A DNA stretch of 64,000 bases from Micromonospora sp. WMMD1102 (GCF_029626265.1 NZ_JARUBN010000001.1:5025001-5089000); one strand, 5' to 3'; shown: positions 1 to 9,880, counted from the stretch's first letter. Made by a program: numbers and translations. Notes: generated by a model from the letters alone, not told the origin.

Positions 1-51
1 CAGCTCGTGCGACGTCACGTTGCGTTGCCACGTAACAAGCCTCCTTGGATC

Positions 52-80
52 TTGACGTAACGTCTAACCAAGCCTACGTT
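52..80 (+). promoter_or_regulatory. Promoter and overlapping operator of the glycan operon
   Basis: TTGACG (52-57) and TACGTT (75-80) are separated by exactly 17 bp, a near-consensus housekeeping promoter about 30 bp before the first start codon. The palindrome GACGT-A-ACGTC (54-64) overlaps the -35 box, and further ACGT-rich motifs lie at 11-34 and 90-97. This arrangement fits repression by a local regulator that is not encoded in the window. The promoter is read directly from sequence; the repressor is inferred. Confidence 0.7.
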
Positions 81-111
81 GAATTAACGATACGTCACCG
101 AAGGAGCATGC

Positions 112-1401
112 ATGACATCGACCCGTCACACCGTCCTCCTGCGATCGTCCTGGGCGACGGTGAACATCGGCGACGTGGCGCACTCCCCTGGTGTCGTGCG
201 GGCGTTCCAGCGGTTCGCCCCCGAGGTCGAGGTCGTCCTCTGGCCGGTGCGGCTGGAGGAGCGCGAGCGGGCCATGCTGCGACACGCGTTGCCCGATCTG
301 CGCGTCGTCGACGGCACTCTCGACGACGACGGGCCGAGCACCCCGGAGTTGGCCGCCGCCATCGACGGCGCGGACGTCCTGATGCACGGATCGGGTGCCG
401 ACGCCTTCCAGAGCACCGAGATCGACTGGTGGCGCCGGCACGTGGGCCGCCCGTACGGGTACTTCGGGATCACCGTCGATCCGCTGTGCCCACCGACCGT
501 GGCGACGTTGCCGGAGCTGGCCCGGATGGTCGATCAGCTGCCACCGTCCTATTTCGACGACGACGTCAAGGACCGCTTCGACGCCGCCGACTTCCTCTAC
601 TGCCGCGAAACGTTGACCCTCGCGACCCTGCGCAGCCAGAAGATAACCGGGCCCGACCTCGCCTTCGGGCCGGATGGCACGTTCGCGTTCGACCATACCG
701 ACGCCGTCGCGGCCGCCCGCCTGCTGGAGGATCTCGACCTGCAACCTAATCGGTTCGCCTGCTTCGTCCCGCGGCTGCGATACAGCCCCTACGCGAAGAT
801 CTACGGCACGGATCCGACCCGCGAGCAGATGCGGCGCGACGCGGTCAACCGGGCGACCGTGACGCACGACCTGGCGGTGCTGGCGGCGGCGATCGAGACC
901 TGGGTACGCGTCAGCGGCCTGCCGGCCGTCGTGGTGCCCGAGATGAGCTACGCCGTCGAACTGGCGCAGGAGCACCTTCCCAACCTGCTCAGTCCAGAGA
1001 CGCTCAAGCAGGTCCGGCTCCTGGACCGGTACTGGCCGCTGGAGGAGGCGACCGGCGTCTACGCCGTCTCGTCGCTGGTGGTCAGCATGGAGTGCCATTC
1101 GCCGATCCTGGCCGCGCGACACGCGATCCCGACCGTCTACCTCCGCCAGCCGACCGAGACGACCAAGTCCCAGATGTTCGCCGACCTCGGTGCCCCGGAC
1201 CTGGTGATCGAGCTCGACCATGGCGCCGCGGCGACGGTGGTCGCGGCGGTCACCGACATCGCCACCGATCCGGCGCCCGCGGTCGCCCGGAGCAGGAGGG
1301 TCGCGGCGAACGCCGACGACGCGCTGCGGGCGGCGGTGCTGGCCTGCGTCGCGGGCCGACCCGTCGGCTTGGGTACTCCGGCGGAGAGCGACGATGCATA
1401 G
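112..1401 (+). CDS. Polysaccharide pyruvyl transferase family protein
   Basis: 429 aa. The opening LLRSSWATVNIGDVAHSPG and the segment ADVLMHGSGADAF match the layout of the polysaccharide pyruvyl transferase family, a GT-B-like fold whose characterised members add ketal pyruvate to glycans. The C-terminal stretch VSSLVVSMECHSPILAARHAIP resembles the family's second conserved block (surface-loop His followed by an accessible-site motif). AAGGAG at 101-106 sets the ATG at 112. It overlaps the first permease gene by 8 bp, so it is translationally coupled to an importer. In a catabolic, importer-linked locus it may act on the imported glycan, or be a family member with a different reaction; no substrate can be named. 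The family call is fairly firm, the role is not. Confidence 0.7.
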   Translation: MTSTRHTVLLRSSWATVNIGDVAHSPGVVRAFQRFAPEVEVVLWPVRLEERERAMLRHALPDLRVVDGTLDDDGPSTPELAAAIDGADVLMHGSGADAFQSTEIDWWRRHVGRPYGYFGITVDPLCPPTVATLPELARMVDQLPPSYFDDDVKDRFDAADFLYCRETLTLATLRSQKITGPDLAFGPDGTFAFDHTDAVAAARLLEDLDLQPNRFACFVPRLRYSPYAKIYGTDPTREQMRRDAVNRATVTHDLAVLAAAIETWVRVSGLPAVVVPEMSYAVELAQEHLPNLLSPETLKQVRLLDRYWPLEEATGVYAVSSLVVSMECHSPILAARHAIPTVYLRQPTETTKSQMFADLGAPDLVIELDHGAAATVVAAVTDIATDPAPAVARSRRVAANADDALRAAVLACVAGRPVGLGTPAESDDA

Positions 1402-2305
1402 CCTGCGCAACCGATGGCGGCGCGACCGGATCCTGCTGCTGCTCGCGCTTCCCGGGGTCACGGCGCTGCTGCTGTTCCACTATCTGCCGCTCGGCGGGAA
1501 CATCATCGCGTTCCAGGACTTCCAGCCGTTCCTGGGGATCTGGCACAGCCCGTACGTCGGGCTGGACAACTTCGAGCCCGTGCTCACCGGCGACCCGGTG
1601 TTCCTCAACGCGCTGGTCAACACGCTGATCATCACGCTGATCCAGGTCGTCTTCGTGTTCCCGCTGCCGATCTGCCTCGCGTTGATCCTGAACGCGACGA
1701 TCAGCGAACGACTCAAACGCCTCACCCAGTCGATCCTCTACCTGCCGCACTTCCTGTCCTGGGTGATCGTGGTCGCCCTGTTCCAGCAGATGTTCGGCAA
1801 CGGCGGGATGCTCAACGGCTGGCTGCGCTCGGCCGACCTGTCGACATTCCACATCGTCGGCGTGCCCGAGCTGTTCAAACTCATGATCACATCACAGGTG
1901 ATCTGGAAGGACACCGGCTGGTCGACGATCATCTTCCTCGCCGCGCTGTCCAGAGTGGATCCGGCGCAGATGGAGGCCGCGGTGGTGGACGGCGCCTCGG
2001 CGGTCCGCCGCCTGTGGCACGTGACCCTGCCGTCCATCCGCTCGGTGATCGTCCTGCTGCTGATCCTGCGGCTCGGTGACTCGCTGTCCGTCGGGTTCGA
2101 GCAGATCATCCTGCAGCAGGCCCAGGTCGGTGCGGGTGCCAGCGAGGTGCTCGACACATACGTCTACAACCACGGGATCGTCGGCGGGGACTGGGGCACC
2201 GCGGCCGCCGTGGGGCTGATCAAAGGCATTGTCGGTGTCGCGCTCGTGCTCGGCGCGAACCGGGCGGCCCACGCGCTGGGCGAGCAGGGGGTGTACACCA
2301 AGTGA
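1394..2305 (+). CDS. ABC sugar transporter permease, LplB/UgpA type
   Basis: 303 aa, with about six membrane segments; the first is residues 12-33 (ILLLLALPGVTALLLFHYLP). The EAA loop that contacts the ATPase is visible as EAAVVDGASAVRRLWHVTLP near residue 195. Family knowledge: LplB-type permeases pair with LplC-type permeases to import oligosaccharides from polymer degradation, with a shared MsmK-like ATPase encoded elsewhere, and no ATPase is present here. The ATG lies inside the end of the upstream gene (ATGCATAG), and the gene overlaps the next permease by 4 bp (GTGA), so the permeases should be made together. Confidence 0.88.
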   Translation: MHSLRNRWRRDRILLLLALPGVTALLLFHYLPLGGNIIAFQDFQPFLGIWHSPYVGLDNFEPVLTGDPVFLNALVNTLIITLIQVVFVFPLPICLALILNATISERLKRLTQSILYLPHFLSWVIVVALFQQMFGNGGMLNGWLRSADLSTFHIVGVPELFKLMITSQVIWKDTGWSTIIFLAALSRVDPAQMEAAVVDGASAVRRLWHVTLPSIRSVIVLLLILRLGDSLSVGFEQIILQQAQVGAGASEVLDTYVYNHGIVGGDWGTAAAVGLIKGIVGVALVLGANRAAHALGEQGVYTK

Positions 2306-3273
2306 CGAGCGGACCTGTGGCGCCCGTGGTGTCCGAGCCGCGCCCCGCCGACGGCGCGGGGCCGCCGCGGCCACGCTCGGGCCGTGACCAGCGCCCGGTC
2401 TGGATGGGCGAGCCCAGCAGGCTGGGGATCGGCGCGCGGGGACTCGTGCTCGGCCTCGGCTGCCTGGCGGTGGTGGTTCCGTTCTGGGCCGTGCTGATGA
2501 CCAGCATCGCCTCCCCGGAGGAGATCGGCACGGCGGGCGGCTTCGTGCTGTGGACCCGCGAACCGACGCTGGACGCCTACCAGGCCGTCCTGTCCGGCGG
2601 AATCGTCACCCGGGCTCTGGTGGTGAGCGCCGCCGTCACCGCGGTCGGCACGGCACTCAGCCTCGTCGCCACGATCGCTCTGGCGTACGCGCTGTCGCGG
2701 CCGGCTTCGTTGCTGCACAAGCCGATCCTGCTGATGACGGTGTTCACCCTGCTGTTCAACCCGGGCATCATCCCGATGTACCTCACGGTCAAGCAGCTGG
2801 GCCTACTGGACAACTATCTGGCACTGATCCTGCCGGTGCTGGTGAACGCGTTCAACGTCATCGTCATGCGCGCGTTCTTCCTGGAAATCCCCGGCGAGCT
2901 GGTGGAGAGCGCCTATATGGACGGCGCCGGGGAGTTGCGCATCCTGCTGCGGATCGTGCTGCCGCTGTCGAAGGCGGTCGTTTCGGTGATCGGACTGTTC
3001 TACGCGGTGGCGTACTGGAACGCGTTCTTCTCCGCGATGTTGTACCTGCAGTCGCCGGAGAAGTGGCCGCTGCAACTGGTGCTGCGCACCTACGTCGTCA
3101 ACGACACCCCGATCGGGTCCGACCAGCTCAGCTCCAGCCTGGAGAACCTGCCACCGCAGATCTCGGTCCAGATGGCAATCCTCGTCATCTCCATCCTGCC
3201 CATCCTGCTCATCTATCCGTTCATTCAGAAGCACTTCGCCAAGGGACTGATGGTCGGCGCCGTCAAGGGTTGA
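2302..3273 (+). CDS. ABC sugar transporter permease, LplC/UgpE type
   Basis: 323 aa. A hydrophilic N-terminal tail of about 45 residues precedes six predicted membrane helices. The EAA-like loop ESAYMDGAGELRILLRIVLP is near residue 212, and the C-terminus ends in the usual KHFAKGLMVGAVKG, typical of LplC/YtcP permeases. The GTG start overlaps the stop of the LplB-type gene by 4 bp. It should form the second half of the membrane channel for the binding lipoprotein encoded next. Confidence 0.88.
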   Translation: MTSGPVAPVVSEPRPADGAGPPRPRSGRDQRPVWMGEPSRLGIGARGLVLGLGCLAVVVPFWAVLMTSIASPEEIGTAGGFVLWTREPTLDAYQAVLSGGIVTRALVVSAAVTAVGTALSLVATIALAYALSRPASLLHKPILLMTVFTLLFNPGIIPMYLTVKQLGLLDNYLALILPVLVNAFNVIVMRAFFLEIPGELVESAYMDGAGELRILLRIVLPLSKAVVSVIGLFYAVAYWNAFFSAMLYLQSPEKWPLQLVLRTYVVNDTPIGSDQLSSSLENLPPQISVQMAILVISILPILLIYPFIQKHFAKGLMVGAVKG

Positions 3274-3305
3274 CCGGTCGTCCACACAATGTGGAAGGAA
3301 ACGTC

Positions 3306-4928
3306 ATGGCACGCACCTTCAGCCGCCGTCGCGTCCTGGCACTCGGCGCGGCAGCGGGGCTCGCCCCGGTGCTCGGGGCGTGCGGCGACGGCGGGTCGAG
3401 CTCGTCGAACGGCTCGACCGGGCCGGTCGAGCTGCCCACCTACAAGCCCGTAACCTCGGCCACGCCCGACCTGGCGGCCGAACCGGCCGGAGTGTCCCCG
3501 GGATACTTCAGCTACCCGACCGCCTCCAGCGCCGCGTCGCAGCCGGTGCGGGGCAAGGCCGTCACGGCGCTGACGTACACGTACGACCCGATCGCGCCCG
3601 CGCTCGGCTCGAACCCCTACTGGCAGAACCTCAACGACAGACTCGGCACCGAACTGAAGATCACGTACGTCGCGTCGGCGGACTACAAGAGCAGGGTCGC
3701 CACCACCATCGCCGGCGGCGACCTGCCGGACATGGTCGCGATCCAGGGCGTCGTCCAACAGATGCCGGCCATGCTGAACGCGACCTTCACCGACCTGACC
3801 GAGCACCTGTCCGGGGACGCGGTCCTCGCCTACCCGAACCTCGCCGGCCTGCCCACCGATGCCTGGCGCAGCACCGTCTACGACCAGCGGATCTGGGGCA
3901 TTCCGGTGCCGCGGGCACGGATCGGCACCGTGCTGTACACCAGGGCCGACCTGCTGGCCAAGGCCGGACTGAGCCTCCAACCCAGGTCGTGGGACGAGTT
4001 CAAACAGATGGCGGCCGCGTTGACCGACGAGCGGGCCGGCCGCTGGGCGTTCGGGCAGATCCCGTTCAACACGATCCTCGAGATGAACGGGATCACCGGC
4101 AACTGGCCCGGTGGCGTCGGCGCCTGGCAGGCCAAGGACGGCGTCTTCACCCACAGCGGCACCACACCGCAGTTCGCGCAGGCCCTTGCGGACGCCGTCG
4201 AGTTGGTGAAGTCCGGGGTGGTACATCCCGACCAGGCGGGCGCGCCCAACACCAAGCGCAACCAGTGGATGCTGGCCGGCACGACCGCGTTCACCATCGG
4301 CCTGTACGCCGGGTGGGGCAAGTTCTACGGCCAGGCCAAGGATGTGCCCGGCTTCCGCCTGACCGGCATGCTCTCGCCCACCCGGGACGGCACGGGGACG
4401 CAGGTACGCACGCCCGGTCCGACGCTGTCCAGCTTCACCGCCATCGCCAAGACCGACGACGTCGACCGGGTCAAGCAGATCCTCAAGGTCCTCGACTGGT
4501 TGTGCGCACCCTTCGGCAGCAGCGAGTACACGGCCCTGCGGTACGGCGTCGAGGGCCAGACGTTCAACCGCAACGGCTCCGACCCGACCCTCACCGAGGG
4601 CGGGCGCAGCCAGACACTCCTGCCCGTGCGGTACCTCGCCGAGGCATCGCCCGTCGTCTACGAGCCCGGTAACCGCCAGGCCGTGCAGGACCAGTACGAC
4701 CACCAGGTCGCCGGAGTCCCGCTGGCCGTCCCGGACCCGACCCTCGGGCTGTACTCGGAGACCGCCGCCAGCAAGGCGGCCAGCGAGCAGCAGGAACTGG
4801 ACGCGGTCCTGCTGGAGATCCAGCTGGGCAACAAACCCGTCTCGGCGTGGCAGCCGGCCATCAAGCAGTTCATGGACCGGGTCGGCGACAAGATCAAGGC
4901 GGAGTACGAGGAGCAGGCGGGTCGCTGA
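3306..4928 (+). CDS. Extracellular solute-binding lipoprotein, LplA-like
   Basis: 540 aa. The N-terminus MARTFSRRRVLALG has a twin-arginine look and ends in a lipobox LGAC with the lipidated Cys at residue 26, followed by a Gly/Ser-rich linker. The length and motifs such as DLPDMVAIQG and RADLLAKAGLSLQPRSWDEF fit the large LplA/YtcQ family of oligosaccharide receptors (about 500-560 aa). GGAAGG lies 8 bp before the ATG, 32 bp after the second permease. It should capture lyase products outside the membrane and pass them to the two permeases. A GC-rich hairpin follows, which may uncouple it from the lyase gene. Confidence 0.88.
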   Translation: MARTFSRRRVLALGAAAGLAPVLGACGDGGSSSSNGSTGPVELPTYKPVTSATPDLAAEPAGVSPGYFSYPTASSAASQPVRGKAVTALTYTYDPIAPALGSNPYWQNLNDRLGTELKITYVASADYKSRVATTIAGGDLPDMVAIQGVVQQMPAMLNATFTDLTEHLSGDAVLAYPNLAGLPTDAWRSTVYDQRIWGIPVPRARIGTVLYTRADLLAKAGLSLQPRSWDEFKQMAAALTDERAGRWAFGQIPFNTILEMNGITGNWPGGVGAWQAKDGVFTHSGTTPQFAQALADAVELVKSGVVHPDQAGAPNTKRNQWMLAGTTAFTIGLYAGWGKFYGQAKDVPGFRLTGMLSPTRDGTGTQVRTPGPTLSSFTAIAKTDDVDRVKQILKVLDWLCAPFGSSEYTALRYGVEGQTFNRNGSDPTLTEGGRSQTLLPVRYLAEASPVVYEPGNRQAVQDQYDHQVAGVPLAVPDPTLGLYSETAASKAASEQQELDAVLLEIQLGNKPVSAWQPAIKQFMDRVGDKIKAEYEEQAGR

Positions 4929-4939
4929 CGAGCCGGACA

Positions 4940-4978
4940 CGGCGGCCGGTCCGGCGTACCCGTCCGGTTCGGCCGCCG
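4940..4978 (+). terminator. Hairpin after the binding-protein gene
   Basis: CGGCGGCCG (4940-4948) pairs with CGGCCGCCG (4970-4978) around a loop that can itself pair through CCGG motifs. There is no T-run, as usual for actinobacterial terminators. It may be a terminator or a processing site that sets the receptor-to-lyase ratio. Confidence 0.4.
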
Positions 4979-5106
4979 AGCCGTGCAGTCCACTCACCCG
5001 AGTCGAGCAACACCAGCCGGGCCGCGAACTCCGCGGACTGTTTTCGGCGCTCCCGGGCGCGGTCGAAGGACTCAGCCAACACTCACGGGTAAGGGAGAAG
5101 ATCATA

Positions 5107-8100
5107 GTGAGACGAAGCTATCTTCCCTGGTACACGCATCGCCGGACCCGTGCGGGTGCCGCTGCGGCGCTCGTGCTGGCGCTGGTGGCGACGGTCCTGT
5201 CGCCGGGCAGGGCCGCCGCGGCCGACATGTCGGATCGCGGCGAACTGCTCGACCTGACGCGCCCGGAACTCGCCGCGGTGGCGGCAGAGCTCACCGCCGG
5301 TGACGAAGCGGGCGCCGCGGCCGAGCTCAAGGCGTTCTACGCGGGCCGCACCGACGTCGAGTACCTCCCTCCGAGCGCGGACGCGGGCGGCGGCGACGCG
5401 ACCGCCGACGAGCTCGCGGCGGGGATCTTCCGGTTCGGCGCGGAGACCCGCGACTTCTACGACGACGCCCAGCAGCGGATCGACGTCGACTGGCAGGACG
5501 CCTGGGGTGGGACGCAGACCACCCCGGGCGGCGCGCAGGTCCTGATGAGTGACCTCGCGTTCATGCCCAGACTGGTCAGCGCCTACGCGTTCGAGAGTGA
5601 CCCGGCGAAGCGTGCGTCGTACGCGTCGGCGTGGATGGACATCTCGCTCGACTTCTTCGCCGACAACCAGAGCTGGCCACAGAACCGCAACCTGTCGGGC
5701 GCCAAGCGGCTCGCGCAGCTGGTCAGTGCGTTCGCGGTGTTCCGGACCGACCCGGGCATCGACGCGAGCGACCTCGTGGCGTACCTGTCCGGTGTGCACT
5801 TCACGACGAAGTACCTCGTCGGCGTGATGCAGGTACACGTCGGGAACAACTGGTACGTGTCCATGGCCCGCTCGGTCTACGCGGCGGCCGTGTTCCTGCC
5901 CGAGTTCTCGGCATCGCCCGGCTGGGAGTGGTTCGGGGTGCGCTCGTTGGAGCGGTTCCTGCGCGCGCACGTGAAGGGCGACGGTGTGTACCGCGAGCCG
6001 GCGTTCAACTATCAGGCGTACGTGGCGGATCTGCTCAACACCGTCATCAGACTGGCGGATGCCAACGGGCGGACCCTGCCCGAATCGCTCGCCCAGACGT
6101 CGGACTGGATCGCGGATTCGCTGTTCGCGACCCGTCAGCCGAACCTCGAGGTCGCGATGGTGGGCGACTCGCCGAACGCCGATGCCGGTGCGTCCGCGAT
6201 CGGCAGAACCGGTGCACGCAACTCCTGGCCCGACTTCACCTGGGTCGCCTCCGGCCGAACGCAGGGAACCACCCCGACGCTGCCGTCCACGGTCTTTCCG
6301 ATCAGCTTCGCGGTGCAGCGTTCCGGGTGGGACGCCGACGCCCGGTACATGCTGATCAACAACCAGAATTCCAGCTACACCGCCTCGCACCGGCATCCGG
6401 ACGACCTCAGCCTGGTGATGGCGGCGTACGGGCGTCCGCTGATCGTCGACTCCGGAGTCGGGGACTACAGCGCGACTCCGACGAACGACTGGATGCGCCG
6501 CACCACCGCGGCGCACAACACCATCGAGGTCGACGGAGACGCGCAGACCGCCGGCGTCCCCCGCAAGTCGTCGCTGTGGCGCTCGAACGCGGGCCTCGAC
6601 ATCTACCGCGGTACGACGGAGGGCTACCGGCCGATCGTGCACGATCGCGCCGTCTACTTCGTCAAGCCCGGCTACTGGATCGTCTCCGACGACCTCACCG
6701 GCGCCACTGCCGCGCACGACTACCGGCAGCTCTGGCACTTCCCCGGTGATCCGGTCACCGTCAACCCGACCACGAAGGTCGCCACGGTCGGCTTCGACAC
6801 CGTGCCCGGAGCCGCACCGGTTGCCGGCGTGCGGCTCGTCCCGGTGGCCCCGGCCGGCACCGCGCTCACCCCCAGCGTGCACGACGACGGCGCCGTGCGG
6901 GTCGGCGAGCAGGTACGCACGGACGTCGACTACCTGTCGTACGACTGGCGCACCACCGGGTCGACGGGACTGGACACGGTGGTGGTTCCCGGCCCGGCCG
7001 GCGCGGCGCCCACTGTGACGGCGACCCGCATCGCCATGTCCGGGGTGGCGCACTCCGTGGCGACCGCGATGCAGATCGGCCTGCCGAACGCGACCGGACG
7101 CTTCTACCTCTCGCGGGAGGCGAATCCCTCGTCGAGGGCGTTCGGGACCGCCACGACCAACGCCGAGACCGCCTACCTCGAGCGTGCTTCGGGCGGCGGG
7201 CTCACCCGGTACGCGCTGACCCGCGGGTCGTCCCTGGTCGACCAGGGTGCCACCGTGGTCGCCGCGTCCGCGCCGGTTTCCGACGTCAGTGTGGAACTGA
7301 GCGGCGCGACCGCCCGGATCTCGCTCGGCGACCCGTTCACCGGCACGCTCTCCGTCCACGCGCCGAACGTCAGCGCGGTGACGGTGAACAACACCCCGAC
7401 CGCGTTCACCCGCACCGGCGACCTCGTCACCGTGTCGGTCCAGGCGTCGTTCGCCCCGACACCTGTGCTCAACGACGAGTTCGCCGATGCCAGCCTGGAC
7501 CGCACCGTCCACGACTTCAACGGATCCTTCGACGGCTGGACGCCGGTGCAGGGCAGCTGGGCGCTGACCGGCGCCGCTCCGGACACCCAGTTGGCACAGA
7601 ACTCGACCGCGGACATGATGTCGTTCGCGGCGCTGCACGACGTACCGGACGACGTGGTCATGGCCGCGGACATCGTTCCTGGGACACGCGGCCAGACGAC
7701 GGCCCGGACCGGTCTCGCGTTCCGCTACCACGATGCCCGGAACTACTACCGGGCCAACGTACTCAACTCCTCGTCGGACGCGACTTTGCAGCTCGTGAAG
7801 ATATACGACGGGGAGACCATGATTCTCGCGGAGACCGCACTGCCCGACGGCGCCAACATCCCGCACAAGCTGGTCGTTTCCGCGATCGGGAGACATCTGA
7901 GCGCCAAGGTCGGCGACACGTCGATCTCCGCGGACGACTCACAGCTACCGACGGGTGGTGCCGCCGCCTTCACGCATCGGCGGGCCGCGACCTTCGACAA
8001 CATCGTGATCAGGGAAGGGATCGATCAGGCCAACTGGCGAGCGATAACCGGGTCCGTCTCCGTCGCCTCGGATCAGTTGCAGCTCACGCCTCCCTCCGGT

Positions 8101-8529
8101 GGCCGGGCGCACGTGCTGGCCGACTCGACACTGCCGGCGCGCTTCTCCGAGGCGTGCGACTTCGTCGCGGAGACCACGGTCACGATCAACGGCTCCGTCG
8201 GCAACGCGGGAATCTCGCTGCGAGACACCAGTGACTCGTATGGCTACCGGATCCACATCGGCAAGACGAGCGAAGGAACCCGGTACGCGAATATCATCCG
8301 CGAGGCTCACGCGTCGGGTCCGGTCGGGGTGGGCTCGGCACCGATCAGCAACCCGTTGACAGGTCCCGTTCGACTGGGTGCGGCGATTCACGGCGACCGC
8401 ATCACCGTGACGCTGAACGGTGTCCAGATCCTGGCGGCTCGCGACACCGTCATCCGCAGCGGCGGCGTCGGGCTCTACGCATCCACGCAGAGCACCTTCG
8501 AGAACATCACTGTCGCCCGGTCCTGTTAG
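5107..8529 (+). CDS. Secreted heparinase II/III-family polysaccharide lyase
   Basis: 1140 aa. A signal peptide (about residues 1-39, ending SPGRAAAA) is followed by an alpha-helical toroid (about 100-400) and a beta-sandwich carrying SHRHPDDLSLVMAAYG at about 427-442, the heparinase II/III-like block whose His takes part in metal binding or catalysis. Two further sandwich modules (about 790-975 and 980-1140, the latter with RFSEACDFVAETTVTING and GVGLYASTQSTFENI) look like LamG or DUF1080-type carbohydrate-binding folds. GTG at 5107 follows GGGAG at 5093. The protein should cleave an acidic polysaccharide outside the cell for the preceding ABC importer. Substrate (alginate, heparosan-like or other) cannot be told from sequence. 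Confidence 0.8.
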   Translation: MRRSYLPWYTHRRTRAGAAAALVLALVATVLSPGRAAAADMSDRGELLDLTRPELAAVAAELTAGDEAGAAAELKAFYAGRTDVEYLPPSADAGGGDATADELAAGIFRFGAETRDFYDDAQQRIDVDWQDAWGGTQTTPGGAQVLMSDLAFMPRLVSAYAFESDPAKRASYASAWMDISLDFFADNQSWPQNRNLSGAKRLAQLVSAFAVFRTDPGIDASDLVAYLSGVHFTTKYLVGVMQVHVGNNWYVSMARSVYAAAVFLPEFSASPGWEWFGVRSLERFLRAHVKGDGVYREPAFNYQAYVADLLNTVIRLADANGRTLPESLAQTSDWIADSLFATRQPNLEVAMVGDSPNADAGASAIGRTGARNSWPDFTWVASGRTQGTTPTLPSTVFPISFAVQRSGWDADARYMLINNQNSSYTASHRHPDDLSLVMAAYGRPLIVDSGVGDYSATPTNDWMRRTTAAHNTIEVDGDAQTAGVPRKSSLWRSNAGLDIYRGTTEGYRPIVHDRAVYFVKPGYWIVSDDLTGATAAHDYRQLWHFPGDPVTVNPTTKVATVGFDTVPGAAPVAGVRLVPVAPAGTALTPSVHDDGAVRVGEQVRTDVDYLSYDWRTTGSTGLDTVVVPGPAGAAPTVTATRIAMSGVAHSVATAMQIGLPNATGRFYLSREANPSSRAFGTATTNAETAYLERASGGGLTRYALTRGSSLVDQGATVVAASAPVSDVSVELSGATARISLGDPFTGTLSVHAPNVSAVTVNNTPTAFTRTGDLVTVSVQASFAPTPVLNDEFADASLDRTVHDFNGSFDGWTPVQGSWALTGAAPDTQLAQNSTADMMSFAALHDVPDDVVMAADIVPGTRGQTTARTGLAFRYHDARNYYRANVLNSSSDATLQLVKIYDGETMILAETALPDGANIPHKLVVSAIGRHLSAKVGDTSISADDSQLPTGGAAAFTHRRAATFDNIVIREGIDQANWRAITGSVSVASDQLQLTPPSGGRAHVLADSTLPARFSEACDFVAETTVTINGSVGNAGISLRDTSDSYGYRIHIGKTSEGTRYANIIREAHASGPVGVGSAPISNPLTGPVRLGAAIHGDRITVTLNGVQILAARDTVIRSGGVGLYASTQSTFENITVARSC

Positions 8530-8582
8530 CGCGCACGCATCCGGCCGAGCGCGCCCGGGACTGTTTCTGCGCGAAGCACGAG

Positions 8583-8622
8583 GGTTGGTGCGCCGTCCAC
8601 ACCTGGGGCGGCGCACCGAACC
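8583..8622 (+). terminator. Strong hairpin between lyase and dehydrogenase genes
   Basis: GGTGCGCCG (8587-8595) pairs with CGGCGCACC (8609-8617), extended by GGTT/AACC across a one-base bulge. It lies 54 bp after the lyase stop and suggests that transcription mostly ends here. Confidence 0.5.
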
Positions 8623-8709
8623 GTGCTGCCGGCACGCCGGCGATGACCCGCGTCGGTACTACCCGGGTCTCTCCCCACCCAGCGAGGCCGATCACGAAGG
8701 AGCTGTGCG

Positions 8710-9753
8710 TTGTCCCCATCAGCCCGAGCCTCGTCCCCGGTGCTCGCCGACGCGGCGCACCGTCCGTCGGCCCTGCTGGTCATGCCGCGCGACCTGGTCG
8801 ACGACGTGTACGGACCGGAGGAACGTGCCCGCCTGGACCGCCTGGTCCGCTGGGCCGGCCCGGACGCGACTGTCGAGCAGGTCGGCACGCGACCGGCGCT
8901 ACTGGCCGACGTCGAGCTGCTCGTCACCGGTTGGGGCGGCCCCCGCCTGGACCGCACTCTGCTCTCCCACGCGACCAGGCTCCGTGCGGTCTTCTACGGC
9001 GGTGGATCGGTGCGGCCGATCGTCACCGACGATTTCTGGGCCACCGGCATCCAGCTCGTGTCGGCCGCCGCCGCCAACGCGGTGCCGGTCGCCGAGTTCA
9101 CATTCGCGCAGGTGACGCTGGCGCTCAAGCACGCCCACCGCTTCGAACGCGCGGTACGCCGGCTCGGCCGGTTCCCAGCCCAGCCGGCGGCGCCCGGCAC
9201 GCTCGGCTCGACGGTCGGGATACTGTCACTCGGCCTGATCGGCCGCCTGGTGGCCCAGCGGCTGTGCACACTCGACGTGCGGGTGCTCGCCGCCGACCCG
9301 TACGTGGACGCCGCGAGTGCGGCCGGTCTCGGCGTCGAGCTCGTGGGAATCGACGAGCTGTTCCACCGCGCCGACGTGATCACCGTGCACACGCCGTCGC
9401 TGCCACAGACCTCGGGGCTGGTCACCGAGGAACTGCTCGCCTCGATGCCCGAGGGTGCCACGATCATCAACACCGCCCGCGGTGCGGTGCTGGACGAACC
9501 CGCGCTGATCCGGGTCCTGCACCGGCGCCCGGACGTGTTCGCGCTCCTCGACGTGACCCATCCCGAGCCACCCGAACCGGGCTCGCCGCTCTACACGCTG
9601 CCCAACGTGGTGCTCACCCCACACATCGCCGGCAGTATCGGACTCGAGCGGCGCCGCGTCGGTCGGCTGGTAGCGGACGAGGTCGGTCGCTTCGTCGCGG
9701 GCCAGCCGCTGCTGCATGAGGTCCGCGCCGCCGATACGGCGCTACGCGCATGA
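8710..9753 (+). CDS. D-isomer-specific 2-hydroxyacid dehydrogenase
   Basis: 347 aa. NAD-binding motif GILSLGLIGRLVAQ starts near residue 169. The catalytic triad of the family is visible: Arg in NTARGAVLDE (about 256), Glu in HPEPPEPGSP (about 283) and His in TPHIAGS (about 305). The nucleotide motif is slightly unusual (G-x-x-S-L-G-L-I-G). The TTG start is supported by AAGGAG (8697-8702) at 7 bp. Members interconvert 2-oxo acids and D-2-hydroxy acids using NAD(H), and here it may handle a sugar-acid product of lyase action. Oligomer and substrate are unknown. The hairpin upstream suggests a partly separate transcript. Confidence 0.82.
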   Translation: MSPSARASSPVLADAAHRPSALLVMPRDLVDDVYGPEERARLDRLVRWAGPDATVEQVGTRPALLADVELLVTGWGGPRLDRTLLSHATRLRAVFYGGGSVRPIVTDDFWATGIQLVSAAAANAVPVAEFTFAQVTLALKHAHRFERAVRRLGRFPAQPAAPGTLGSTVGILSLGLIGRLVAQRLCTLDVRVLAADPYVDAASAAGLGVELVGIDELFHRADVITVHTPSLPQTSGLVTEELLASMPEGATIINTARGAVLDEPALIRVLHRRPDVFALLDVTHPEPPEPGSPLYTLPNVVLTPHIAGSIGLERRRVGRLVADEVGRFVAGQPLLHEVRAADTALRA

Positions 9754-9880
9754 CCCCTGTCCGGCCCGGTCCGGTGGCACGGTCGGTTCCGCCGGCTGGA
9801 TCGGTACAAACACCTATCTGACCTTGCCCGGGTACCAAGTGTCTTTGTTTTGCTACTCTGCGACACGGGGAGGGGTGTCG

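Noticed and set aside
5083..7896. 937-residue minus-strand open frame opposite the lyase gene
   Set aside because: Antisense shadow with R/G/H-rich composition and no start or ribosome site of note.
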